DNA of 64,000 bases from Ditylenchus dipsaci (taxonomy: Eukaryota; Nematoda; Chromadorea; Rhabditida; Anguinidae): the NCBI GenBank assembly GCA_004194705.1, contig SADC01000706.1, positions 124,001 through 188,000 of the forward strand. Reading direction: 5' to 3'. Every line of letters starts with the position of its first letter. The stretch's first letter is position 1. Below, piece after piece: positions 22,193 to 34,924 of the stretch. The notes under the pieces were generated by a model that saw nothing but the letters and a program-made list of their open reading frames with translations, was not told the origin of the DNA and ran no database searches. The position numbers were made by a program, and so were the translations under genes.

Positions 22193-25100
22193 ATGGCCGC
22201 AGTTAGCACTGACCAGCAGCAGCAGCAGCCAAACCCAAAAAAGTTGTCAGTACTTCCAGTAGAATGCAGTAGCTCACAAAATGAACATAGTCAACAACAA
22301 GCAGACCCATCCCTAGCACCAAATGACCGCAGAAGTCACCAAACAGATTTCACAACCTTCACTGCCCACAACTCAGACATCAAACAGCAAAATCCATTTG
22401 AAGCTTTAGGCAGTGCCAATCAGTGCTTTACAACAATATGTTGGACCCAGCTTGCCTTTTCCAACCTGCTATGATATTTGGCCAACCTAATGCAGGCAGC
22501 AGCCAACCACCTGAACCACCATCAGGCTACAACAATTTGGGGTGTGATGGATCGAGGGGATTGGTCCTGGTCTCTTCTTCGCAACTGGCGGCTGCTGGTA
22601 CTAATTTGGAGTCGTTCTATTCTAATGCTTCTGTGTCCTCTTCTAATTATTCGGATATTTCGCTGTCGCCGGACTATGAAGAGCACAGGAACGGGCATGA
22701 TGCAGATGGCAATAGAAGGTATTAGCATACAATCTATAAATCAATTACCGGTGCAATGGTCTAATGGGGGCGCATTATATTAAACTTTTTTCTAATTAAG
22801 ACTTAATGTCAAATTTTAAGTTCCTTTCGAGACAATAAACATTTGAAAAATTCAATATCTTAATTTGACACTGATTTTTAAATTTTTCGATCACTTTGGT
22901 ATTCAAATTGACCAATAGACCTATTCAAATTGCCGTAAAAACTTGGTTTTCGACTAGCGAGGGTTTAAAAAAGTACGTGTCCTGTGGAATCTTCTCCGGC
23001 GGAAATTTACCCATGTCATTCCCACGGCTCTAATTTTCCAATCCTCCGAAAATCAGAAAAGTTTACAGAACTTCTACATCCGACGCTAGCACTCTGCTGC
23101 TCAAGGACGAAAGCTATTGGGAACGACGCAAACGCAACAACGATGCAGCCAGGAAATCACGTGAAAAGAGGCGGCTCAACGACATGGTCAGTTTATCTGC
23201 TACCTATATCCTCTTCCAATCTGATCCATCCCCTTGCAGGCCATGGAGCAACGACTGGTGGAGCTTACCAAAGAAAATAATCTGCTGAAAAACCGTTTGC
23301 AAGTGCACCACCAAGTCAAACCTCAGTCGGAATCAGTGATTGTAGCTGGACCATCAATGCTTCTCAGTGCTGATCCACCAATTCAATGTATTCCGAGTGT
23401 CAAGCCAGAAGCCAAGCCACTCAGCACTCCAATGCTAGTTCAGTGTGGCAGCAAAGACGTAGGCTCCATCCAGAGTGTAGGTGGCAGGTCAGCCTTTTCT
23501 GTGCCTGCCTCCAATCTCGAGGTGGAGTTGAATCCAAGTCAAATGGATGGTTTCAAACAAACTTCCGAAGAAAACCACATTGATATGGCAAATAAGCTAC
23601 CATCGGTTTTGCCTTTTCTAACTGCTCCTAGGCTGTTTAGGACTGCAAACTTGAATGTAACTACAGAGACTATTAATGATGCAGAAGGGGAAAAGGAAAC
23701 TCCTGGTACAAATGAACCAGCTGAGAGTAGTGCTGGACTCGCGATGCCATTTTCGTTGAGCAATTTGCATGCTGCTCTTCAACAACATGCTGCTGTCATG
23801 GCTATCAATAATCAAGTAAATGAATATAACTTTTTGTCGGGTGGGAAAGTGGTTAAAAGCCTCCGTTGGACAAAAATCTAATTATAGTTTATTGCAAGGA
23901 AAGATGGCCTAGCATAGCTTTCTGGTGATACCTAGGCCACATGATTTTGAAAATGGAAAAAATTCTCTGAATTTTCGTACTGAAAAAGATATTGCAAAAA
24001 TAGTCTGAAATTATTGTCAACTTTTTAAATCATTGTCACTTTACAACTTTGGAAATAAAGGACAAAGCTTTTTTCTGGTGCAAAAAGACTTCTTTTTAGT
24101 GCCAAAAGACGTTTTTGCTGCAAAAATCGTTTTGCAGCAAAATTTGCAGCGAAAAAAGACTTTTTGCAGCAAAAATAATTTTAGCAAAAAACGTCTCTTT
24201 GGATAAAAAAAACTTTATCCTGAAATGAAAGGTCATTTTGTCCAGTGCTTCTTGCCATTTTGAAGCCAAAAAAAAATATTTTGACTAAACTTTTAAAAAT
24301 AAAACAAGATTTGGATCACGAAAAAAGACAACTTTTTAAAAAGAATAGATCGATACTCTGGTTTTGGTAGGCTTGGTTAATTTTCAGATTTATTTTGATA
24401 CTTTTGTCAAAAGTACAACAAGAATTGCGATTTTCTGATCATTTTTCAGAAACCTGACATATTTTTTATTTAAAAAGTCGAGTTGTACAACGGTGAGATC
24501 GCCACTTTTAGGAAACAACTGGTAATTTAGACAACCTCACTATCCATCCTGACATTCACGCATCTTTGCAGAAATCACTGGTGATTTAAACACCCCTAAA
24601 AAAGTCCCAAATTAGAAAATAATTTTCTCAATCTTTTGCAATCACAGCCTAAAAGGGCTTTCTAATGAAAGTTTGAAAAATTAGGCATTAGGTAGTTAGC
24701 ATTAGCATTAGGTAATGATGCAATCAGCCTTATTTGACAAGCTCAAAGGCTTCGATTGTCCTTATTTATAAGATCCGTCCTTATTTTATAACCCCAAATC
24801 ATATTTTTTAGCGCCAAAAGATCATTTAGCACTGCATAGAATAACATATTTTCAACGTCTAAAACGTCCTCATTTTAAGCAAATGTCATTATTTTCAAAA
24901 TTTTGAGTTGTAAGGGTTGGATACGCTGTATTTTGAAGGTTATGGGTTATTTGTTCATTTTTCTGTTATTACCAGACCTTAGGGAACTTACCGTATTTTC
25001 TCTATTAAGTCCCCCCTCTCTAATAACTCCCCCTATTTCGACCCCATATCTCAGCCTAAGGAAAAATTTTTGTAAATCTGTTTTTTGCGTTTTCTTAATC

Positions 25101-28100
25101 ACCACGATCTTAGTTGATTCCACTTTTTAGATTTCGGTCGGGCATCCGAAAATCTCAAAATCGAAATATTTTTTTTCCGATTTTTTAAGGGTTGAAAAAT
25201 AACTCCCCGGGGGACTTGCTACAGAAAATACGGTATGTTTTTCAAAATTCAATTTTGTCGAATTTGTTTGTGTGTTCTTTTCGTTTCCCATCTGTAAAAT
25301 TTAAAGGAAGACACAAAACAAATGCCATTACACATGGCAGCTGAACAATAATATAAATGAACAAGACATGTTGGGGAGGAGGTGGAGCGACCCAAATATT
25401 TACTCTCTCTTTACTCAAAATGCAAATTTCTGATGCGTTTTATGTGTGTTTGCTTGGGAAGATTTTGCAATGGAATAAATAATAATTGAGCAGAGCAATG
25501 ATCCAAGCCAAATAAAATCGTATAATAAAACATGGGTTGCCCTTCTGTACTGCTTGCCACCCATTTTTATGACTTGCTAGTACTTATTTTAGGCTTTTTA
25601 ATAGACAATAAAAGTTTCGATTCTAAGTGCAGGCTGGACTATTTTGTAATCGTTGTAGGAAATTTTCTGACTTTGCTGCACTTTTCAAAATTTCAGTTTG
25701 TATAAGACATTCATTTATTGATACTCATAACAAGACTACTCTTTTATTTATATTTTTTGCGACATCGAGAATGGGGGGGGGGGCGCTACTGGAGTTGCCG
25801 GTGCCAAAAACAGCTTGGTCCCCAAGCTAAACAAGAAACAACAGGAGGACCAAGCTCTTTTTTTGGCACCGGCAACTCCAGTAGTGCCATGGGGGGTCTA
25901 ACAAAATAGGGACCTTGACTGTGACCTGGGTTTTTTTTTATGAATTTTTTTCATACGCATATTCTTATTGAGCGTGCCCAAATCCCATGTGAACTTGGCT
26001 CCCCACCTCTGAAAGTCAATAAAAATTTTAGGAATGACCATGACCCAAGGGTCAGCTATCAAAAACCATGATAGGGGTATCGAGGTGTTTTTACAATTTG
26101 AGTGGCCCTTCTACCACATTTTGTGGACCTTCAGAGCTGGGCAGCCAGATTTGTCAGGAACTTAAGTACGCTCTACAAGAATATGCAGAAAAAGATGTCA
26201 CCGAAGTTCCCCCTAGTCACAGTCAGGCTCCCTCCCTTGTAAGAGAAAATATCAAAACGGGGCATAAATGTGAGTCACGTTTCTGGCCCGGGCACAAAAG
26301 TGACTCAAGTTTCTGCCAAAAAGATGACCAAAAGTATATACTTCTCTAATCCGAAACGGGCCAAAACGTGACTTATAATTTTGCTCTGTTTCACATATCT
26401 TCCAGACCCTCTATTCTCGGTGTCCCGATTTTTGCCGGCCCCTAAGCCTGGGAGACAACCAGCTTGGGGGACCAAGCGAAAAAATTTCAATATCTTTATA
26501 CCGAAATTTTTTTCCGAAAAGCAACAGACGACATTAAAGCCAGTGTTTGGACTTTCAGAAAATGGTCGTACTCGTACTTCGTACTGCTAAATTTTAACCG
26601 TCGCGCTTCGTACTCGTACCTCGTACAACGAAAATTTTAAGCTCGTACATCCTACTCGTACCTCTAAAATTTCTTCTCGTACTTCGTACTCGTAGTACGA
26701 GTACGAAGTACGAGTACGAGGTCCAAACACTGATAAAGCACGTTTTTGGGGAGCCGACCGAATACATATAGAGACCAATTTGCTGTTAGGAATACTAATT
26801 TGCTGCTGTAGAATTAAAAATTCTGACTATAAGCTTAGACTACCTTCAAAAAATAAAATTTCAGGCGTATCGTAGCACTCTGGCCGGTCTTCCTGGAGGT
26901 CTAGTGCATCCACCTTTTTTCCACCCAATCCCTCCTGGCAATTCTGCAACGATGAACAGTAGCAGCAGTAGCAATGCCGGGTATTTGAGTGCTTTTCAGC
27001 CTTTCAATGTGTCTGACCCTCAATCAAGCAGTGGCTTATTTGAAAATTCACCTTTTTCTTCATACCAACAGCCTTCCACCAGCAGCAAGGAAGTGAGAGA
27101 AGAGGCTTCTAACAGCACTCACTCGGAGCCATCCAGAAAGGCTTGCAAGAAAGATACGTCAAGGGCGACCAGCAAAGATTGCTTGGCACGTGAGCCTGTT
27201 CTATCTGGACGCCACTCTAGTCCTGACTCCTCTTCTGATAATAATTCTGGGGTAGCAGTCAAAAATGTTCCGCCTAACAAGATACTGAAAGATAGCTCGC
27301 AAGGTGACTTTTCAATTATTCGATTTTTAAATAATGCATTCGCCTCTCGATATAGTGAGCGTGCCTCAAGTTCGACCCCGCCTAGGGTCCGGCCACTTTT
27401 TCACCTCAATTTTTAATTGTTTTGCTAAATGTGGTTTAGTCGCGTTGTAAGTCTTCCGATTGTTTTTGTGAATGACAATATGTTTGCCATTAATAACTAA
27501 CGGTAGCGGTTTTGCATAAAGTGCGAAGTGTTCTAGAAAATAGATAGGGTCCACTTTATCGAGAGCCGTGGGTCTTAAACCAAGGCTGAAAAAAAGGAAC
27601 AAAAGAGAGAAGATACCTAAGGCCAAAGCGAGAGATGACAGCATCAACAGAGAAGAGAGCCAGAATTTTTTAAACCACTATTGTCATTCGCAAAAACAAC
27701 CGCTACAATCAAAACCATTGCGATTTTAGACGATAGACTGACGAATCACATTTGGCAAACATTTAAAAAATTAAGGTACGCGAGGTATGCGCACTAATGC
27801 CGAGAGGCGTCAGGCAAACATTTTTCTTGCCGTAAAAATACATTTTTATCGAAGAAATACTTTTTCTACCACAAAAATGCCGTTTTTTGCCGTTCCTGAT
27901 GTGAAACGACTTTTTAGATAAAATAAAATATGCGTGGCGGCAGAAACAAGTGTTTCTACGGCAAAAAACGGTTTGACGGAAAAAAAGGGTTGACCTTGGC
28001 GACTGTATGCGAAATGGGGCAAATTTTTGATCTTAAAAAAATTAAAAATTTATTATCGACATTACTTTAGAACCTTCTTTAAACCCTTCCAACCAGCCCA

Positions 28101-31100
28101 ACTCTTCTGTAAGACCGTCTGTTCTGTCTCACATCCCTCTGAATGGATCACCACAACAACAAAATTACAACAGCTACAACAATAAAACACACATATTGCC
28201 TGGTGGCAGCACAAACCCACCTAGTGAACCGTCCCAAAGAAGTACTCTGCTGAACCCCTCCTTTCTGCACCACATCCAGTTGCCCCAAACAAGCGTGGAT
28301 GCACATTCCTCCAGTGTTCCTCCACCCTCATTCGCCTACAGACCCAGCATATTTTCTAACGATTCAGCAGCCAGACTGGCGCCACAGCTCACCCCTTTGA
28401 ACAACATGATAAACAACAACAATCAGCCAGGCTTTTGGGATGCAGCCCCACCCACTGGTTCAGCCAGACAAATCGGCTTTGCAATGGCTATGCCCCAACC
28501 TCCTACCCTTGATTTCTCCTCTAATGGAATGACCAGACCTGTGCTATTGAACGAAGCAGGCAGAAGTGGGTCATTGATGGATTTGACAGTTTCCGACAGT
28601 CAACATACAGCTCCCACCAGTTTGCTAGGTAGTTTGCTGGCTAGTACTAGAAGATCTCCTTCAGTGCCTGAGAGCAGGACAGAAAGGCAGTCTGGGTTGA
28701 TAGAGCCAAGAGGTAAATTTGGTGGTATGAAACGTCCTTGCAACATTTTTCAGGGTATAGAAGTTTCCCCAAAATAAAATTATTTTTATTTTTAAGTAGG
28801 GTTGTCTTTATTACACTCCCAAAAACAATATTTTACTGCAACTAATTGTATAACTTTAGTTTCCGGATCAACTTTTCTCAATAGATATGATGTAAATATA
28901 TCGACTTCTTCCTCGTCTGGGATAGGCAGCATCTGTAACTCTTCCACGACACAAAAGCGAGAAGGAATAGGCAACAAAACAAAGGTTGGCTTGAAGTCAA
29001 GATTTTTTTGTAAAAAAACTTTGTATTAAACTTACATGTTATGGTATTTTTATGCAATAATATTGCAAAAGCGCCTAAAATTTAAAAGAGAAGTTCTGTA
29101 ATTTTGTAGTTTCATCAAGGCCACCTCGACCCCAAAGAAAATGGAAAATTGAGTGTTTGGGCCTAAACGAAAGCCTACGACGTGCTGAGCACGATAGCAC
29201 CAACTTCGACCACTTTTACTTGGTAAATCACCGAGCTGTAGCCCCCGAAGCTTGGTGCTCAGAAAAAGCATTAAACAGGAAATTCAGTCCTGCATCTTTC
29301 TGAAGAAAAATTTCCGTAAAAAAGTTGGGGGAGGCAAGACGAAAAAGGCCTTTAAAGTTTGCTAGTCGTCACTAACCATTTTCAGTTTTTGACGTAAAAA
29401 ATATTTTTGACTGAAAAAACATGAAATTCTGACCATGGAATGGTGATCAGCGTATCTGATTTGTCTGTGAAACCACTTTTAAGGCGCATTCACAATTAAG
29501 AGTCTGTTTGCGGATGCTAAAATAGACTACTCACTAAGAATCCGCGAAACAGAATCCTCGCTTTTTCCCACTATTTTCCCAAAATTATTCAGTTGATGCG
29601 GTTTTTTTATTTTCCAGTCGGTTTTTCAGCTTCTCACATCATACAGTTGAGGTTTAGGGCTACCAAATAAGCTATTGACTGAGTGAAAATTGCTTCAAAA
29701 ACTCAGATAAAATTTTAAGACTCCGCTTATAATCCTAACTCGAATTCGAGTGCGGATGCTTGGGCTGAGTCTTTCTATTTTAACTTAATTTTTTCAATAG
29801 CATCTACTTTATCAATAGCTTATCTGGTAGCCCTGAATCTTAGCTACAAGATAGCACCAAAAGAATAATTTTTGAAAAATTTAAAAAAAAGTTATGGCCA
29901 TTTCTGAGTGTAAAAAAAGCAAAAGCATGAATCAAATTAGTTTTCTGACTTGCTGCGTACTTTAACGTTTTTGTGATACATTCTACAAAAATGTCACAAC
30001 AATTGATACCTCGTTAGAAACTAGAGTCGCTGGGCTACCTAATAGTGTTGTCAATTCGAAAAAAGTTGCTTGGATATCTGGCACTATTGGCTGTGATCAT
30101 AGTCGAGTTGACCCTCAACCTTTTACTGGTCAACTTTTGTTAAAATTACTAAAATATCAATTTTTTAAAATAAAAGTGCTAAATATGATATTTTTGACCC
30201 CTCATCAACTTTTTGATGTCTACAAGATGGCTTTTACAGAAATTTGAAATCTTGTTTCTACAAAATTTTGAAAAATGTTGACCCCAAGTTGACCCCAGTT
30301 GACCCCTCAACTATTTTTATCCTCCGATTTTTCTGCGTCGAATTTCAATAAATCACTCGGAAAAACTGCCCATATTTTCGTGTAGAGCTCAAAAAGTTGC
30401 CCTAGGGTCATGAATATCAAAATAAATAAATATTCAAAAAAATATTGACATTTTTTGAATTTAAGAAAAAGTTGACCCTAAAATTTGACCCCGACTATGA
30501 ACACCTCCATTCAACTTTTCTCTCTAAAACTCAAAAAGACGGCACTTTTCAGTCGAAAGACGGTATTTTTAAGTTTCGACCAAAAAACTGCGCTGGCCTA
30601 ACCAGTCCAAACACAAGCATACCAAGGCAAAAAACAACGGGATTCTTCACTAGGGCCAAACTTTCTTTTTAATTGAAAGATTTAGAATGATCTGAAACGT
30701 CGTGTTGGTTGCCTATCCAACTGTCTAGCTGTAAATCTGTCCACCTCCTCCACATCCGCATCTGCCTCCTCCTCTAACGGCGCTAAAAGTGACAGTGAAG
30801 AGCATTCGCTGGGCTCCCCTCATAGCACTGACTCCAACCGCTCCAGAACTAGTTCTCTGACCAATGCTAATGCCAACAATCTGGCAAGTAATAGTCAGTC
30901 CACAGCCTCTGCAGTCAGTCTCAATGAGTTTAGTAGTGGAGGAAGTGGGGGCATTCGTAGGAGCAGTTCTCCTTCCAACGCTTCTTACAGCGATGAAGTC
31001 ATGTTGTTGAGCGGAGCTGGAGATCAGCTCAACAATAACAATATCAATACCAGTGCTTCAACCTCGTCCAACTCTCCCCCTTCTTCCACCAAAAATTCCG

Positions 31101-31516
31101 AAGTTTTGTGCATGGATTTGAGTGGTGAATCTGGATCGAAAATGGACTTAGGAAGTGGTCTACGACCGGATTTAGAGAGGGTTTGACTGACCCTTCAGAC
31201 ATTAATATTTTATTTTTGTCTTTCCAAAATTTATTCCAACAATATAAATTTGCAGTATATGGACCGAAGACGGAGGAACAATGAAGCAGCTAAGAGATGC
31301 AGGGCTAACAGGAGAGCAGTCTTTGAATACCGATCTAGGAGGGCACAACAGCTGGAAATGGAGAACGGAGAGCTAAGGTTTGCAGCCGAAAAAATAAATG
31401 GATGGAGCTGATCGTGTTTTTACAGACAAGAAATGTTAAAACTGCACAGCGAATTAGAGCAACTCAAAAGCCTTATTGCAGCAAATAACCGGATATTAAC
31501 AACTCCATCTGGCTGA
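22193..31516 (+). CDS. bZIP transcription factor (PAR/NFIL3/CES-2-like), possibly with two bZIP domains
   Basis: Predicted exons: 22193-22718, 23069-23186, 23240-23815, 26865-27303, 28071-28712, 30729-31180, 31256-31377 and 31426-31516. All junctions are GT-AG and phase-compatible. Exon 1 needs one extra base near 22430 to join its two frames. Exons 2-3 encode a first bZIP: KDESYWERRKRNN, then ARKSREKRRLNDM, then a zipper ending ENNLLKNRLQ. This is close to the NFIL3/PAR basic region. Exons 7-8 encode a second: NNEAAKRCRANRR, with leucines every seven residues (LEMENGEL, RQEMLKLHSELEQL). Between them lie about 600 residues rich in Ser, Asn, Pro and Gln, typical of activation or disordered regions. 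The protein should act in the nucleus as a dimer on DNA. Alternatively these are two adjacent genes: reading through exon 3 stops at 23881, and exon 4 has an internal ATG at 26952. I am confident of both bZIPs, less so of their fusion. Confidence 0.8.
23882..26864. other. Large intron of the bZIP gene, repeat-filled
   Basis: It holds a polyadenylation-like AATAAA at 24054, the MITE at 24991-25233, a unique island at about 25290-25600, a palindrome at about 25783-25893 (CTACTGGAGTTGCCGGTGCC and its inverse), a segment at about 26100-26250 related to 48640-48790, and a TCGTACTTCGTAC palindrome at about 26565-26735. No separate gene is visible. Confidence 0.5.
24991..25233. mobile_element. CCGTATTTTCTCT-family MITE, TA target duplication
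   Basis: CCGTATTTTCTCTATTAAGT at the left and ACTTGCTACAGAAAATACGG at the right, flanked by TA, with CCCCC tracts next to each end. It lies in the third intron of the bZIP gene. Confidence 0.75.
28713..28778 (+). promoter_or_regulatory. Possible alternative 3' end of the bZIP transcript
   Basis: If the donor at 28713 is not used, the frame continues 21 codons to a TAA at 28775-28777. That stop overlaps a polyadenylation signal AATAAA (28773-28778) followed by a T-rich tract. The product would keep the first bZIP but lack the second. Confidence 0.4.
29481..29925. mobile_element. Partial copy of the GGCGCATTCACAAT MITE
   Basis: It begins AAGGCGCATTCACAATTAAG and aligns in inverse orientation with the complete copy at 62475-62950, including TTATAATCCTAACTCGAATT. 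It lies inside the intron at 28713-30728 and lacks one terminus. The minus-strand frame at 28792-28977 in the same intron is left uncalled. Confidence 0.65.
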
Positions 31517-32132
31517 ATGAAGAAATAATTGATATGGATCTTATAGCCTTATCTATTTATCATTATATCTTATTACCCCAGAACTTTGTTAGGTTTTTCT
31601 AACAACCTACGTCCTTCTAGAAACATGTGCATTATTAAATTTAGATAGCAGACGCTCTCCATGAAATAGACCCTTAAACATCGTTTCTTAACTGAGTCCG
31701 ACGATTATTAATCCGTTTTTCACTCAAAAAGTGGTTTAAAGTGTTTTTTTTCCGGTGTTGTAGCACCTGAAACGTGTAGAAAACATGTTTTAGGGCCCGG
31801 TCGACTACTTTTAGACAAAAACAGTTTTGGCTAAAAATCGACTTTTTGCCACGGGGTGTCAAACACGTCGACAGGCAAAAAACCAAAGACATCATGAGAA
31901 AGCTGAGGAAAAATGCTACCTTATGGCCAGTCAGAAAATTTCGGTAAAGTTTTCTTTTCGATAGAGCAAGTACTCGCCAATCTAGTGATGTAAAAATTTC
32001 TTACATATGACACACATAAATATAAGTTACAAGCGAGAATACAAAGTATTTTGTTTTGAGGCGAATTACACCTTAGTTAGCTGATGCCGGGTATGATACA
32101 GTCAACCCCCGCTATAGTGACACTAAAAGATG

Positions 32133-32573
32133 GATTTTGAATATAGTTTTCATGACTGGACCTACCGCATAAAGAAACTCTGGTATGCGTACATGTTTAT
32201 GCATCCAGAGTCAATTTCGAGTGATTTGCGTCTAAGGTATGTGGGTGTGCGCAACTCAACTCCAAGCCACCAAGCCCAATGCGCCGCCGAATTTATTATC
32301 ACACCGAATTTATTTATTACTTCTTTTTTTCTCACTAAAACGTGGCACAAAGAGTCTATATCTATGCGCATCTCTAACCCATATAGCCATATGCGCCCCT
32401 TTCGGGGGCGCATTGGGCTTGGTGGCATGGGGTTGAGATGCGCACACCCACATACTTTAGGCGAAAATCACTCGAAAGGGACTCTGGTTGCATAAACATG
32501 TGCATATATAAGAGTTTCTTTATGCGTTAGGTCCAGTCATAAAAACTATGTTCAAAATCCATCTTTTAGGAAA
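32133..32573. mobile_element. Palindromic element, GATGCGCACACCCACAT family
   Basis: AAAGATGGATTTTGAATATAG at the left is mirrored by CTATGTTCAAAATCCATCTTT at the right. Inner arms carry TGACTGGACCTACCGCATAAAG and the inverse. Partial relatives lie at 6570-6790, 35060-35240 and 42367-42650. Confidence 0.75.
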
Positions 32574-32654
32574 TCTAGGTAACCGTCAGTACTCTTTACT
32601 TTGGTCGCCCAAGGCAAAAAGTCAATTTTTGGTCAGTTTTTTTGTCTAAATGGG

Positions 32655-33250
32655 GTACGTATCGTTTCGCCCCTGTTCATTTCGCCCCCTGTATCGTTTC
32701 GCCCCTAGTTCATTTCGCCCCCTGTATCGTTTCGCCCCTAGTTCATTTCGCCCCCTGTATCGTTTCGCCCCCTGTATTGTTTCGCCCCTAGTTCACGAAG
32801 TTAGCGATAATTAATTTTTCATTAGTTTGGTCATTAGCAGAATTGAATTGAGATCAAAGAAAACAAGTTTTATTGGCAAGGTAACATAAAACAGTTAAAA
32901 AACAGAGAACTTTTGACTTTTTTAGATTTTCTACCTGCCTGCCTTCGGCAGGCAACCTATTTCAATAGGAAGCCCCTTTGGGGTACATGGTCCGGGATAA
33001 GGGCTGACCCTTTGGGGTACATGGTCCGGGATAGGGGCTGACCCTTTATATATGAGTTATATGAGCCCTTTATATGAGTTCGACCACGAATTTGAATTTC
33101 GGGGATAAATATGAATTTCGGGGGCGAAACAATACAGGGGCGAAACGATACAGGGGGCGAAATGAACTAGGGGGCGAAACGATACAGGGGGCGAAATGAA
33201 CTAGGGGGCGAAACGATACAGGGGGCGAAATGAACAGGGGGCGAAACGAC
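32655..33250. mobile_element. Fold-back element with CGTTTCGCCCC-repeat arms
   Basis: The left arm is a tandem array of GTATCGTTTCGCCCC alternating with TAGTTCATTTCGCCCC. The right arm is the same array inverted. The spacer contains GGGGTACATGGTCCGGGATA twice. Confidence 0.8.
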
Positions 33251-33404
33251 CGTGTCCCGTCTAAATGATCGACCGGGCCCTAAAAACATTTCAACACGTT
33301 TCAGATGTTAAAACACCTGTAAAAGCACTTTAAACCACTTTTTGAGTGAGAACCGGATTATGAACTTTAGCCACATTTTTCTGTTCTTAATTGAGTGCAA
33401 TCAG

Positions 33405-33508
33405 TAGGGTGAGCGAGTACTCGGAATTTTTCGAGTACTCGACTCGAAACTCGAAAAAATCGAATATTAAGAATTACTCGATTTCGAGTACTCGACTGGG
33501 CCACTCTA
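33405..33508. mobile_element. Short hAT-like MITE with GAGTACTCG palindromes
   Basis: Ends are TAGGGTGAGCG and GGGCCACTCTA. The flanking 8-mers GCAATCAG and GTTATCAG agree at six of eight positions. The interior is made of CGAGTACTCGACTCGA-like units. Confidence 0.6.
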
Positions 33509-33859
33509 GTTATCAGGTTTTTTTAAGTAATTCTATTAAATAATTCCGAAATAATTCTATTTCTAAAAAAGAGCAAAAAATCAGAGCCCTTGCGATTAAG
33601 TTTTTCAAAATTAAGTTTCAAAAATAGTCGGACATAGCTGGAAACGGACTTTTAGGAGTTCTTTAATTGTGAAAAGCGTCAACTGTATGTGCAATCAAGT
33701 AGTTTCTAAATGTTTATAGCAATAAATTTCATAAACACTCTCACTACTTTCAGTCTAAACATTTTATGTAAAAGTTGCGTAGAAAACAAGTAACCTTGAT
33801 AATGTAAAGATGGAAACTCAGAACACATACTAATTTAGTTGCGGACAATCATTTGGTGT

Positions 33860-34140
33860 CTGTAAATGTGAAAAAGGGCGCAACCGACTCGCCAACGCCA
33901 TAACTCGTCAACGCAAAATACTTTCCAGTGCCGAAAATTGGCAACGTCAAATGTCGCCAATGGCGAAACGATTTAACTGCACCGCTTGGACCAGCCATAG
34001 GAGCCCATCAAACCTAATTTTTCGTTGGCGAGTTTTTTATTGGTTAGTTTTGCCATTGGTGAGATTCGCCGTTGGCGAGATTTGACGCTGACGAGTCTTT
34101 TGCGTTGGCGAGTTGTCTGTTGCCGAGTTGGTTGCGTAAA
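33860..34140. mobile_element. Fold-back element with TTGGCGAG-repeat arms
   Basis: The left arm has CTCGCCAACG-type units and the right arm has CGTTGGCGAG-type units in the inverse orientation. The central spacer is about 60 bp. The short frame at 34025 is made of these units and is not called. Confidence 0.65.
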
Positions 34141-34286
34141 AAGACATCAGCATTTCGCCGCTATTCCACTGTACCATCTCTTACCTTCCCCCCCCTTTCA
34201 AAGCTATTCCAGTGTAAACCCCTAATACTTTTTGGTCCTAGAATTTAGTTAATTAACCGAAACGGATAAAAACATAGGATGTGCAC

Positions 34287-34539
34287 TAGAGTTGGCTCGG
34301 AATCGATATTTGGACCGGAACCGAAATTTTAGTTTTGTAAAAATCGGAACCGGAATTTCATTTTTGCCGAAACCGAAACCGGGTCCAAAAAAAGAAGCTT
34401 TTGGAAAAACGTATGATAGAGTTGGGCTCAGAATTGATATTTGGACCGAAACCGGAATTTTAGTTTTGTGAAAACCGGAAACAGAACCAGAATTACATAT
34501 TTTTTTCGCGACCAGAACCGGAATTCCGGGCCAACTCTA
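34287..34539. mobile_element. hAT-like MITE with GGAACCGAAATT units
   Basis: TAGAGTTGGCTCGGAATCGA and the inverse end CCGGGCCAACTCTA. The flanking 8-mers ATGTGCAC and GCGTGCAC agree at six of eight positions. A second internal TAGAGTTGGGCTCAG suggests two copies in tandem. A related stretch is at about 61375-61500. Confidence 0.6.
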
Positions 34540-34924
34540 GCGTGCACCGATAATGATTTGAACCTGAGAGTGTCAAAAAAAATTATCATGCTCTTGGCTA
34601 TCCAACAAAATCATCACAGCATGATTTCACAACATCTGGAGCTGATTTATGGGCTGAGACCCGCTAAATTTACGAAAATCGACTTTTTTATTGATTTTTC
34701 TTTGACTGTTCTCATCGATATTTTCTGACTTTTTCTACAAGTCAAATGTTTCATATACCAAAACTTAGCTAAGATTAGCTAACATTTGAGCTAACATTTA
34801 CTTAGCTAACATTTGAGCTATCATGCAGAGAAAAGACAGGCTCGAGGCATGATTAAAATTCGAAAAACATTCAACAATACACAATTCCTTGCCATCCTAC
34901 CCAGCTTTGTACCAGAAGGTATAG

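Larger units (their letters stand above)
31660..33370. mobile_element. Nested set of three fold-back elements
   Basis: The outermost arms (about 31700-31830 and 33262-33370) share AAAGTGGTTTAAAGTG, ACGTGTAGAAAACATG-like and GGGCCCGGTCGA sequences in inverse order. Inside are the palindrome 32133-32573 and the repeat-armed element 32655-33250. Confidence 0.65.

Noticed and set aside
28792..28977. Minus-strand frame with IPDEEEVDIFTSYLLRK
   Set aside because: It has coding-like composition but no recognised domain, start context or splice partner; it lies in an intron of the bZIP gene, so I left it uncalled.
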